A DNA stretch of 42,979 bases from Paludibacter sp. (GTDB lineage Bacteria > Bacteroidota > Bacteroidia > Bacteroidales > Paludibacteraceae), in assembly GCA_020049335.1 (NCBI GenBank), contig JAIFKX010000076.1:1-42979 (forward strand), written 5' to 3'. The notes beneath the pieces are model-generated. The model was not told the origin of the DNA, did not search any database, and worked only from the letters and a program-made list of their open reading frames with translations. Below are positions 9,751 through 19,097 of this stretch, piece after piece (positions within the stretch are counted from its first letter, which is position 1; every line of letters begins with the position of its first letter). Made by a program: the position numbers and the translations under genes.

Positions 9751-11171
9751 CTACAATGAAAATAAAAGTTGGATTATTCGGAATCGGACTTGATACCTAT
9801 TGGGCTCAGTTTGATGGATTATTATCCAATCTGGTAGCATATCAGAACCAAATTAAAGATAGAATAAACACGTTTGGAGTTGAGGTAGTTGATGCCGGAA
9901 TGGTTGATAACCCTGTAAAGGCACGCAAAGCAGCTGATTTTCTTAAATCGAAAGATATAGAAATTATTTTTCTTTACGTTTCGACTTATGCCTTGTCATC
10001 CACAGTTTTACCTATAGCACAAAAGCTTAAAGTGCCTGTCATTATTCTCAATCTTCAACCTGTAGCTAAACTGGATTATACCGCATTTAATAAGTTAAAT
10101 GACAGAGGTAAAATGACCGGAATTTGGTTAGAACATTGTCAGGCCTGTTCTGTTCCCGAAATAGCCAGTGTGTTTAATCGCTCAGGCATTCAGTATGAAT
10201 TTGTGACCGGATATTTACAGGATAAAGAGGCTTGGTCAGAAATTGAAGCATGGTCAGATGCAGCTCGTGTGGCTGCTTCTATGAAAAGCAACCGAATGGG
10301 TGTGCTTGGTCATTATTATGGTGGAATGTTAGATGTTTATACTGATATTACCAAACAATCAGCAGTATTTGGAACACATTTCGAACTACTTGAAATGTGT
10401 GAACTTAAAAAATACAGAGATGAAGCAACTGAAGTTCAGGTTTGTGCTAAAATTGAAGAATTTAATCGCACTTTTGAAGTTACTCCCGAATGTGAACAAT
10501 TTGAAATTGAACGTGCTGCAAAAACGTCAGTGGCATTAGACAAATTGATAGAAAGACACAATCTTGGTTCATTGGCTTATTATTACGAAGGTGAAGCTGG
10601 AAACGATTACGAAGATATTGTTACTTCAATAATTGCCGGAAATACTTTGCTGACAGGTAAAAATATACCTGTAGCAGGTGAATGCGAGGTGAAAAATGCC
10701 CAGGCAATGAAAATCATGGCTGAATTTGGCGCCGGAGGGTCTTTCTCTGAATTTTACCTGATGGATTTTGACGATGATATAGTCATGCTTGGACACGATG
10801 GACCGGCTCACTTTGCTATTGCTGAAGGTCGGGTAAAATTAGTGCCACTACCCATTTATCATGGAAAGCCAGGAAAAGGATTATCTATCCAAATGTCCGT
10901 AAAACACGGAGCGGTAACCTTGCTTTCGGTAGTTGAAGGCAAAGATGGTATATTTTTGCTTGTTGCCGAAGGTGAATCGGTTGAAGGTCCAGTTCTCGAA
11001 ATTGGAAATACAAATAGTCGATACCGTTTTCCGATTGGTGCAAAAAGATTTCTGAATGAATGGTCGAAACAAGGACCTGCTCACCATTGTACTATCGGAA
11101 TAGGACATATAGCATGTAAAATTGAAAAATTAGCAAAATTATTAGAAATAAAAGTTGTAATAGTAGCTTAG
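9747..11171 (+). CDS. L-arabinose/L-fucose isomerase-like family protein
   Basis: Overlaps the upstream stop by 4 nt (ATGA). N-terminal isomerase-type fold (KVGLFGIGLDTYWAQFDGL), GEAGNDYEDIVTSIIAGNTLLTGKNIPVAGECEVKNAQAMKIMAEFGAGGSFSEFYLMDFDDDIVMLGHDGP. Confidence 0.7.
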   Translation: MTTMKIKVGLFGIGLDTYWAQFDGLLSNLVAYQNQIKDRINTFGVEVVDAGMVDNPVKARKAADFLKSKDIEIIFLYVSTYALSSTVLPIAQKLKVPVIILNLQPVAKLDYTAFNKLNDRGKMTGIWLEHCQACSVPEIASVFNRSGIQYEFVTGYLQDKEAWSEIEAWSDAARVAASMKSNRMGVLGHYYGGMLDVYTDITKQSAVFGTHFELLEMCELKKYRDEATEVQVCAKIEEFNRTFEVTPECEQFEIERAAKTSVALDKLIERHNLGSLAYYYEGEAGNDYEDIVTSIIAGNTLLTGKNIPVAGECEVKNAQAMKIMAEFGAGGSFSEFYLMDFDDDIVMLGHDGPAHFAIAEGRVKLVPLPIYHGKPGKGLSIQMSVKHGAVTLLSVVEGKDGIFLLVAEGESVEGPVLEIGNTNSRYRFPIGAKRFLNEWSKQGPAHHCTIGIGHIACKIEKLAKLLEIKVVIVA

Positions 11172-11210
11172 TTTTTCTGTCAGATAGAATTAAATACTTG
11201 ATAAAATCTT

Positions 11211-12638
11211 TTGAAAATACGAATGAAAAATAAGATTCTCCTATATAGTTGTCTTCCACTGACATTGATGAGTGTCAATGCACAAAAAACGGCTTCCAAA
11301 CCCAATATAGTATTTATTCTTGTAGATGATATGGGTTGGAAAGATTTGGATTGCTATGGTAATACTTTCAATGAAACCCCTCATATCGATTCATTGTCAA
11401 ATTCTGGCATTCGTTTTTCACAAGCGTATTCAGCGGCACCAATAAGCTCGCCAACACGCGCTTCTATTCTTACTGGTAAACATCCGGCTACACTGAAATT
11501 AACCAACTTTATAGGAGGTAATCGCATTGATCCGAACTCCACTATCTTACCTGCAATCAGCAAACAGTATTTGGAATCAAAAGAAACAACTTTAGCTGAA
11601 GTCATGAAAGAAAATGGATATGTTACAGGTATGGTGGGAAAATGGCATTTAGGATATGGCGATTCTGTTGCACCTTGGGGACAAGGTTTTGATTATACAC
11701 GAATGATTGTAAAAAAAGAATTGGATTACTACAATTATTCTATCGCTATTGATACTTACGAAAATGAATTTATTGATCATGGAACCAACTATTTAACGGA
11801 TAAATTGACAGAATATGGTGTCAACTTTATTCAAAAGAATAGTGAAAAACCCTTTTTTCTGTATTTAGCCTATTCAGCACCGCATGTTATGATAGTTCCA
11901 AAGGCAGAAAAAAATAGCAAATACCTGTTAAAGTACGAATACAATAAAAATAGTAAGGCTGGAGCTGGAAATCCTTATTATGCAGCAATGATTGAAAGTT
12001 TGGATGATGGTGTGGGAAAAATTATACAATCGATACGTGATGCCAGTATTCTCGAAAATACAATAATTGTTTTTGCATCCGACAATGGAGGACTTGGAAC
12101 AGACGAATTAGGTCCCACACCAACATCAAATTCACCATTAAGGAAATGGAAAGGACACCTTTATGAAGGAGGAATCCGTGTACCAACCATTATTTCGTGG
12201 AAGTCACACATTGATGCCGGAATTACTTCCGATTACTACTTTTCAAGTATCGATTATTTACCTACTTTGTGTGAGTTAGCAAGCATTAAAGAGTTGCCTT
12301 ATTCAGTTTCAGGAAAAAGTATTGTGCCAGTTCTTTTAAATCCACAAAAAACTACATTTAAGCAAGATACTCTTTTTTGGCATTATCCTCATTTCTCAAA
12401 TCAAGGAGGAAGACCATCGGCAGCCATACGTTATGGTGATTATAAATTAGTAGAAAACTTCGAAACCAATAAGTATGAACTATATAATCTAAAAAATGAT
12501 ATTGCAGAAAAGCATAATATAGCTGAAAAGCAAAAGGCTAAATCAATTGAATTATACAATATGCTTACTGCCTGGAAGGAAAAAAACAAGGTTGAAATGC
12601 CTATTAAGATCGCAAAATTAGCAAAAAAACAAAATTAG
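11211..12638 (+). CDS. S1-family sulfatase, Ser-type active-site motif
   Basis: KPNIVFILVDDMGWKDLDCYGN, APISSPTRASILTGKHP (S-x-P-x-R motif), GKWHLG, SDNGG, KWKGHLYEGGIRVPTIISW. Confidence 0.92.
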   Translation: MKIRMKNKILLYSCLPLTLMSVNAQKTASKPNIVFILVDDMGWKDLDCYGNTFNETPHIDSLSNSGIRFSQAYSAAPISSPTRASILTGKHPATLKLTNFIGGNRIDPNSTILPAISKQYLESKETTLAEVMKENGYVTGMVGKWHLGYGDSVAPWGQGFDYTRMIVKKELDYYNYSIAIDTYENEFIDHGTNYLTDKLTEYGVNFIQKNSEKPFFLYLAYSAPHVMIVPKAEKNSKYLLKYEYNKNSKAGAGNPYYAAMIESLDDGVGKIIQSIRDASILENTIIVFASDNGGLGTDELGPTPTSNSPLRKWKGHLYEGGIRVPTIISWKSHIDAGITSDYYFSSIDYLPTLCELASIKELPYSVSGKSIVPVLLNPQKTTFKQDTLFWHYPHFSNQGGRPSAAIRYGDYKLVENFETNKYELYNLKNDIAEKHNIAEKQKAKSIELYNMLTAWKEKNKVEMPIKIAKLAKKQN

Positions 12639-12642
12639 CAAT

Positions 12643-13722
12643 ATGAATCACAGAGATAGATTTATCAACACGCTTCAGGGTAAACCAACCGATCGGCCAC
12701 CACTTTATGTAAGTATGGTTCCTCAATTAGCAAAAAAACTGAGTAATCATTTAGGTGTACCTTACGAAGAACCAATATCTTCTCTTTTAGGGAGTAGAAT
12801 TTCATTTAATGGGATGTTAACTGGTTTGGGAGTCGATGCAATAGGTGTTGCAGCTTGCTTCCCTGATAATTTTCAGCCCAAACTTCGCGAAGATGGAATT
12901 ACAATCAATGAATGGGGAATTGGAACAAAACCTCATGGGTTATACGATGATTTTGCAATTCACCCACTAGCTCACGCACAAACCATCAAAGATATTGAGA
13001 GTTATCCTTTCCCCGAAGTTGGTGCCCCCGGACGTTTTAGGTTTGCAGAAGAAACAATCGCTAAATATGGTAAAGATTTTGGTGTTATTGGTGATTTGGA
13101 ATGCGCTATCTACGAAATTTCGTGGTATATGGTAGGGCTCGAAAAGCTACTTATGGACATGATGTTGGAGGAACCTTATGTGGATGTACTATTAGATAAA
13201 GTAACAGATATTGCTACAAAAACAGGACTTCGGTTGATAGAATGTGGCGTGGATATGATTTGGGCAGGCGATGATTTTGGTTCACAAAACAGTTTAATAA
13301 TGAGTCCCGAAATGTTTGATCGTTATTTTGCTCCACGGATAAAAAAAATGTTTGCTGCATTTAAAGCTGCAAACCCTCAAATTAAAATTGCCTGGCATAC
13401 CTGCGGGTCGGTAATCCCACTAATTCCAAAATTTATTGAATTAGGATTGGATTACTTAAACCCGCTACAACCACTGGCAAAAGATATGGATGCTGAAAAT
13501 ATTAGCAACTTATTTGGTGGTAAAATAAATTTTTTCGGTGCTATTTGTGTACAGGATTTATTACCCAACGGTACGCCCGAAAAAATAAAATCGGAAGTTA
13601 AACGCATTGCAGGATTATTATCCAAAGATAGCAGTTATATTATTGCACCTGCTCACAATATTCAAGACGACACTCCAATTGAAAACGTACTTGCTCTTTT
13701 TGAAGCTGTTAAAGAATTATAG
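12643..13722 (+). CDS. Uroporphyrinogen decarboxylase-superfamily (MtaA/CmuA-like) protein
   Basis: MNHRDRFINTLQGKPTDRPPLYV start, GVDMIWAGDDFGSQNSLIMSPEMFDRYFAPRIKKMF, KIAWHTCGSV, LNPLQPLAKDMDAENI, GAICVQDLLPNGTPEKIKSEV, IIAPAHNIQDDTPIENVLALFEA. Confidence 0.85.
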   Translation: MNHRDRFINTLQGKPTDRPPLYVSMVPQLAKKLSNHLGVPYEEPISSLLGSRISFNGMLTGLGVDAIGVAACFPDNFQPKLREDGITINEWGIGTKPHGLYDDFAIHPLAHAQTIKDIESYPFPEVGAPGRFRFAEETIAKYGKDFGVIGDLECAIYEISWYMVGLEKLLMDMMLEEPYVDVLLDKVTDIATKTGLRLIECGVDMIWAGDDFGSQNSLIMSPEMFDRYFAPRIKKMFAAFKAANPQIKIAWHTCGSVIPLIPKFIELGLDYLNPLQPLAKDMDAENISNLFGGKINFFGAICVQDLLPNGTPEKIKSEVKRIAGLLSKDSSYIIAPAHNIQDDTPIENVLALFEAVKEL

Positions 13723-13925
13723 TTGGAAAACATCAATAAATAATGGCATAAGTTCGTCATAAAGAGCTTGCTTATACCAGAAACATATCAGTAATCCCTG
13801 CAAGGTATCAACCATAGGATTAATTCTTATAAGTAATTAGCTGGTATGTCGATATTTTCAAACAAATTGAACAATAATACATAAAATTCAACTTTTTTTC
13901 CAACGTATTTTTTTTATCAATTAGA

Positions 13926-13933
13926 TATCTTTG
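13926..13933 (+). promoter_or_regulatory. Candidate Bacteroidetes -7 element (TATCTTTG) upstream of orphan TonB receptor
   Basis: Exact match to the TAnnTTTG consensus, 69 to 76 bp upstream of the annotated ATG at 14002; no exact -33 partner seen. Confidence 0.4.
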
Positions 13934-14001
13934 TGCCAAAAATAGTATAACTTTTTTTGTGGCTAAAACAGAAAAGTTAACAATAAATATTTTTATACTT
14001 T

Positions 14002-17000
14002 ATGAAAAAACACACAAATGTCAAATTAAGCCTCACATTGCTGAACTTTTTATCAACAATCAGAATATTGAAGTTGCTATTTATTAACACAACCATGTTT
14101 AGAATTGGGTTACTCGGTGTGTTTATATTGATAGCTAGTATGGGTTTTGCACAAAATACAAATCAAAAAAATGCCGAACCGCAAACAACTACTAAAACCA
14201 AAATAGTTTCGGGTGTGGTTCTCGACGAAAAAGGACAAGCTGTTATTGGAGCAAGCGTAATCATTCCCGGCACATCAATTGGTGTAGCCACGGACCTAAA
14301 CGGACGCTTTACACTGGAAGCACCATCGAATGCCAGACTGCGGATTAGTTATATAGGTTACGATGTAAAGGAAGAATTAGTAAACGCAGCTTCGGAGTTG
14401 AAAATCATGTTAGAACCTATACCTCAGGCGTTGAAAGAATTGGTAATTACAGCACAAGCTATTGGTCAAAAAAATGCTATCCGTCAACAAATAAACTCCA
14501 ACACAATAAAAAATGTAGTCGCTGCCGACCGTTTACAGGAGAATCCGGATGCCAATACAGTAGAAGCTTTAGGACGTCTGCCGGGGGTGTCAGTTTTAAG
14601 AAATGGCGGTGAAGGTACAGGTTTGCAAATACGAGGTATGGATGCCAGGTATTTGAATATTACCGTCAATGGTATGCAAATTGGAGGATTAGGAATTTCT
14701 CAGTTTGCTTTACAGGGAGCTGAAGTTTATAAAAGTCTTACTGCAGATATGGATGCAAATTCTACTGCAGGAACAATAAACTTACTTTTTCGAGAAGCTC
14801 CAACAAAATTTCATGGAAATTTAATGGCGCAAGGTGGATATAATGATATGAATAACTACTTTGGGAATTATAAATTTTTGGCAGAAATGAGCAATCGTTT
14901 TTTTAACAATAAATTAGGATTTTTATTCAATACAACTCTGGAAAGAGTAAATAGAAGTACACAAACTATGAGTGCAGGGTATAATCCTATCGACGATATA
15001 AACTCGCTTTATGCTAACAGTTTAAACTTTAATTTAACCGAAAGGTTTAATTATAAAAAATCAGCCATGTTGAATTTGGATTATAAGCCTTTTAAAAATA
15101 CAAGTTTATTTTTAATTAATACAATAACTCAAAATGGAACAACTATAAATACACAGTCGAAAAGTTTTAATTTGCAAGGAGTCGGGTCAGTAGCCTATAA
15201 TTTCAATACTACTCCCGATAGAAATGAAATAACAATTTCATCAGGGCTTACCGGAAAAACGGATTTCAGCTTTCTTAAACTCGATTATGGAGTTTCATAT
15301 AATAATTACAGCAGAAATGATGACAAACAAAAGAGCTGGAACTGGGTTTTTTATGGCAATCAGATAACCATACCACTATCTGAAAATTTAAAGGATCCAC
15401 TTGATTTAGTTCCACTTTTCAGTAAATCTGATAGCATAAAAAATAATCGATTATCTGGTTTAGGATTGACAAATGATAATCATACGCAAAACAAATTAGA
15501 ATCGTTTTTAAATTTCACTGTGCCATTTAAGATTGGAAATGTAATAAATGGAAGTATTAAATTTGGAGGAAAAATAAGAAATACGTCAGATAAAAGAGTT
15601 GTACAATCCGGAAATTCTGGAGTCATGGCGGGGACTAACCCAGTTTTTCGTGATTTTATGAATAAAGAATTAAGTGGACTGACGTGGGATAACAATGGAA
15701 ATTTATCGGGTATAGGAATGGAAGACAAACGACTTGACAATTTCTTAGGCAAATATAATTTTGGCTATACCTATAACATGAATCGATTAAATCAGATTTT
15801 CGACACATGGTATAATATAACTGCTAGGTTTAGCCAAATGACTGATAAGCAAATACAGGATGCCGGAGCATTTGATAGAAAAAATGTAACTTTTGCACAA
15901 AATATTCCTTTAGAGACACGATTAGGTTTAAATGCTGCTCAAAGATTAGGAGCGGCCTATATAATGCCTGAAATTAATTTTGGAAAACTTGTAACTTTAA
16001 TACCGGGTGTCAGATACGAAAAAACGGTAACTCAAATGACAGGGTTTTATGCTATCCCTCCCGTTCTTTCTCCTGAAATGCAAGCATCAATACCAGGTCG
16101 TGATTCTTCAGCGACCAGAACTGATGAGTTTATTTTGCCTATGATACATTTGCGCTTAAGACCAAGTAATTATTTCTATACTCACTTGTCATATACTCAA
16201 ACTTTAAGTCGACCTGATTTGCAAAGTATAATGCCAAATTATTATGTAAATTCAGGTTGGGCACCCTTGTCTTATACAGCAGGCAATCCAAATTTGTTAT
16301 CGGAATTGTGGACAAACTACGATGTACAATTTGTATATCACAACGATAAAATAGGATTAATATCTGTAACTGGTTTCTACAAAGTAGCAAAAAATAAATT
16401 CTGGCAGAGAGGATTCAAACGTATAAAGGGAGATCCTATCCCTGATCCTACATTTAAAAACACAGATGTGGTAGTAATGGATATTTGGGAGAATAATAAA
16501 TATAAATCTGAGGTGAGTGGTGTTGAATTTGAATGGCAAACTAATTTTTCATATTTACAAAACTTCCTTCGATATATTACCATTTCAGCTAACCTGACAG
16601 TACAGAGTTCAAAAGCATTTTATCCATATTATACGCTTCGATCTGTTGTTCCTCCTGAGGGTGGACGTCCACAAACTGTACGTGTTGATTCAGTAATTAC
16701 AGGTAAAGCTGTAGGAGCACCTGATCAAATGGCTAATGTTTCCATTGGATTCAATAAAGGGGGATTTAATGCTTGGTTATCCTATCAGCATACAGGTTCT
16801 ATTCTACAAAGCATAAATAATTTACCCCAATTGAATGTGATAAAAGATACTTATGATCGTTTAGATCTTCAACTAACCCAAAAATTAACCATTGCAGGAA
16901 TTTGTGGCTTCGAGATTCTGCTTAATGTTGCAAACATAACAAATTCAACTGAAACACAGCACCATGCAAGTGATAATCGTTTCACATTTATTGAAAAATA

Positions 17001-17040
17001 TGGATTATCGATTGATACCGGATTTAGATGGAAATTTTAA
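14002..17040 (+). CDS. TonB-dependent receptor with carboxypeptidase-regulatory-like N-terminal domain (not part of a SusC/D pair)
   Basis: SGVVLDEKGQAVIGASVIIPGTSIGVATDLNGRFTLEAP; plug LPGVSVLRNGGEGTGLQIRGMDARYLNITVNGMQIGG; beta-barrel ending in RWKF. An internal start at 14095 (MFRIGLLGVFILIASMGFAQ) fits a signal peptide better. Confidence 0.85.
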   Translation: MKKHTNVKLSLTLLNFLSTIRILKLLFINTTMFRIGLLGVFILIASMGFAQNTNQKNAEPQTTTKTKIVSGVVLDEKGQAVIGASVIIPGTSIGVATDLNGRFTLEAPSNARLRISYIGYDVKEELVNAASELKIMLEPIPQALKELVITAQAIGQKNAIRQQINSNTIKNVVAADRLQENPDANTVEALGRLPGVSVLRNGGEGTGLQIRGMDARYLNITVNGMQIGGLGISQFALQGAEVYKSLTADMDANSTAGTINLLFREAPTKFHGNLMAQGGYNDMNNYFGNYKFLAEMSNRFFNNKLGFLFNTTLERVNRSTQTMSAGYNPIDDINSLYANSLNFNLTERFNYKKSAMLNLDYKPFKNTSLFLINTITQNGTTINTQSKSFNLQGVGSVAYNFNTTPDRNEITISSGLTGKTDFSFLKLDYGVSYNNYSRNDDKQKSWNWVFYGNQITIPLSENLKDPLDLVPLFSKSDSIKNNRLSGLGLTNDNHTQNKLESFLNFTVPFKIGNVINGSIKFGGKIRNTSDKRVVQSGNSGVMAGTNPVFRDFMNKELSGLTWDNNGNLSGIGMEDKRLDNFLGKYNFGYTYNMNRLNQIFDTWYNITARFSQMTDKQIQDAGAFDRKNVTFAQNIPLETRLGLNAAQRLGAAYIMPEINFGKLVTLIPGVRYEKTVTQMTGFYAIPPVLSPEMQASIPGRDSSATRTDEFILPMIHLRLRPSNYFYTHLSYTQTLSRPDLQSIMPNYYVNSGWAPLSYTAGNPNLLSELWTNYDVQFVYHNDKIGLISVTGFYKVAKNKFWQRGFKRIKGDPIPDPTFKNTDVVVMDIWENNKYKSEVSGVEFEWQTNFSYLQNFLRYITISANLTVQSSKAFYPYYTLRSVVPPEGGRPQTVRVDSVITGKAVGAPDQMANVSIGFNKGGFNAWLSYQHTGSILQSINNLPQLNVIKDTYDRLDLQLTQKLTIAGICGFEILLNVANITNSTETQHHASDNRFTFIEKYGLSIDTGFRWKF

Positions 17041-17146
17041 TTTTAATCCTTTTCTATCTACAAATAAATTTTATGTATTAAACAATAGATTATTATAAGA
17101 TTATAAGAAAAACATTCAAGTTGTAACTTTATAAAAATTCATAAAA

Positions 17147-18892
17147 ATGAGAACAAATGCGTTGTTTCTTACAACCTTAGTTATTAACAATTTAATATCA
17201 AAAATAATGAAAAAAATTACTTTATCTTTAGTCGCAGCAATTTTGAGTATTATGTGTGGTTTTACTTATGCGCAACAAGTTCTAATTGTCAATCCGGGTA
17301 TCGGAACATTAAACACAGTTATTGATCAATATAAAGGTACGAGAATCTACCAGTTAAAAGCAGGAGAATGGTATCAATTGTCTAAACCTATAGAAAATGT
17401 AGGTTTCGATTTGCAAATTATTGGAGAAGTTCCTGCAAATAATGAAATACCTGCTACACTTCAAACAAACTATGATGTTACCAATGCAACATTCAATAAC
17501 ATGTTTTCAGCAAAAGGTAATTTAACGCTTAAAAATATTTATTTCGTAAATTGCGATTTAAATTCATCTGTTGCTAATGAATTTATAGTATCTCAAATAA
17601 CTGGAAATAGAATTACCATTGACAAATGTGTACTTCATCCCAGTGGAGTAGCAACTACAATTCATGATGTAGCTGGGAATTCAAAAACCTATTTTACAAA
17701 CAACTTAGCAGTTGATTTTGGTCACCAATCAAGCCCTAATGATGGACACTTTTTTGTATATGGTGGAGCCGGATTGGTAGGATTAGACAGTTTACTTGTT
17801 GAAAATAACACATTTGTATGTATGGGTATGGATATGTTCTCAGGAAGTTTTGCCGATTCTAAACATAATTACGTTAACTTTAATCATAATACTTTTTGTA
17901 TGACTAAGTCGCAAATAGATTGGGCTGTCTTGAAAAATGAGGAATATTGGACAAACAATTTGTTTTGGAATGCTCAAACTCAACCTTATATGAATAACTG
18001 GCAACCTATGCCCGGGGGAGATGCAGCTAGACCAAAACCAAATTTGATTTTTGCCGATACTTTACCTGGTGAAATTTTGCCAAGCATACGCCCTTGTTTT
18101 GTCGAATACAATTCTTTTGGACGTCAGCAGGGTTTTTATAATTTATTAACAGAGATGAATACATGGGGTAAAGCAAATGCTAAGCCACTGGGTTATCTTT
18201 ATGATTTAACATGGCATAATGATTCTGTCAATTGTCGTGAGGCTCAAATGTTTAATTCCACAGGTTTCCCTAAGTTTAAATATGGTAATACCCTAAAAGA
18301 TATTGATCCACAATGGGTAGATTCAAAAATATATGATCATGGTACTAAGTTCATAGCTTGGTCACGTCCTGCAAGTTTTATTCACGGTTATGGCAGAGCA
18401 GCTACTGATTTTCCCCCAACAAGTCAATGGACTCAATATTGGTGGATTCCAAGTGGAGATCTGTCTAACAACAGCGTATGGCCATTATTTAATGGCGTAT
18501 ATTCAAATCCGCAAACGCTCACAGGATCCATCGAAAATTTGCCATTAGGTGATTTAAACTGGTTCCCGACACAGAAGGCCCTATGGTTATCAAAAAAACC
18601 ACAAATCGAGGCACATATTAAGGCTGGTAATACTGATAAAATCAGTCTGACAGCTATATCTGAAATAATACAACAGTCCACAATGGTTTATCCAAATCCT
18701 GCAAAAAATGAAATTCAGGTTAAAGGAACAATAAACCCGACAATAAAAATATATTCAATTGACAGTCGATTACTGCTCAATATAAACGGAACAAATAAAG
18801 TAAATGTTTCAACCTTGAAAAATGGCACTTATATTATTAGTATTGAAACAAATACTCATTCTTTCGTTCAAAAATTTATTATCCAAAAATAA
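17147..18892 (+). CDS. Secreted right-handed beta-helix-like protein with T9SS C-terminal domain (possible lyase or glycan-binding protein)
   Basis: A start at 17207 (MKKITLSLVAAILSIMCGFTYAQ) is more likely. Helix-like rungs LTLKNIYFVNCDL, ITIDKCVLHP, LVENNTFVCMG, VNFNHNTFCM. T9SS tail VYPNPAKNEIQVKG...NGTYIISIETNTHSFVQKFIIQK. Confidence 0.6.
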   Translation: MRTNALFLTTLVINNLISKIMKKITLSLVAAILSIMCGFTYAQQVLIVNPGIGTLNTVIDQYKGTRIYQLKAGEWYQLSKPIENVGFDLQIIGEVPANNEIPATLQTNYDVTNATFNNMFSAKGNLTLKNIYFVNCDLNSSVANEFIVSQITGNRITIDKCVLHPSGVATTIHDVAGNSKTYFTNNLAVDFGHQSSPNDGHFFVYGGAGLVGLDSLLVENNTFVCMGMDMFSGSFADSKHNYVNFNHNTFCMTKSQIDWAVLKNEEYWTNNLFWNAQTQPYMNNWQPMPGGDAARPKPNLIFADTLPGEILPSIRPCFVEYNSFGRQQGFYNLLTEMNTWGKANAKPLGYLYDLTWHNDSVNCREAQMFNSTGFPKFKYGNTLKDIDPQWVDSKIYDHGTKFIAWSRPASFIHGYGRAATDFPPTSQWTQYWWIPSGDLSNNSVWPLFNGVYSNPQTLTGSIENLPLGDLNWFPTQKALWLSKKPQIEAHIKAGNTDKISLTAISEIIQQSTMVYPNPAKNEIQVKGTINPTIKIYSIDSRLLLNINGTNKVNVSTLKNGTYIISIETNTHSFVQKFIIQK

Positions 18893-18904
18893 ATCAACTT
18901 TTTT

Positions 18905-18957
18905 AATCTACTTGTTTTAATGATGGAAATTAATTCCTTAAATAAAACAAGTAGATT
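18905..18957 (+). terminator. Hairpin, likely intrinsic terminator after the beta-helix-like gene
   Basis: 15-bp perfect inverted repeat AATCTACTTGTTTTA (18905-18919) / TAAAACAAGTAGATT (18943-18957) with a 23-nt loop, starting 13 nt after the stop and followed by a short T run. Confidence 0.6.
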
Positions 18958-19097
18958 TTCAGTCCGATATAGACAATTTCGGATATTTCATGAAACAAAA
19001 CACAATAACATAATTTGATGCACAGGCTATGTTACTGTGTGAGCTCTCTTGCGGTAGAAAGTTTCCATCTGACAAATAAAAAATATATTAAAAACAA

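Noticed and set aside
12643-13722. Annotation as heme-pathway uroporphyrinogen decarboxylase (hemE)
   Set aside because: Genomic context and the HxC...C pattern fit the methyltransferase-like branch better; left as a superfamily call without a gene symbol.
14002-17040. Calling the orphan TonB receptor SusC
   Set aside because: No adjacent SusD and it lacks the SusC-type plug strings seen in the 33957 ORF.
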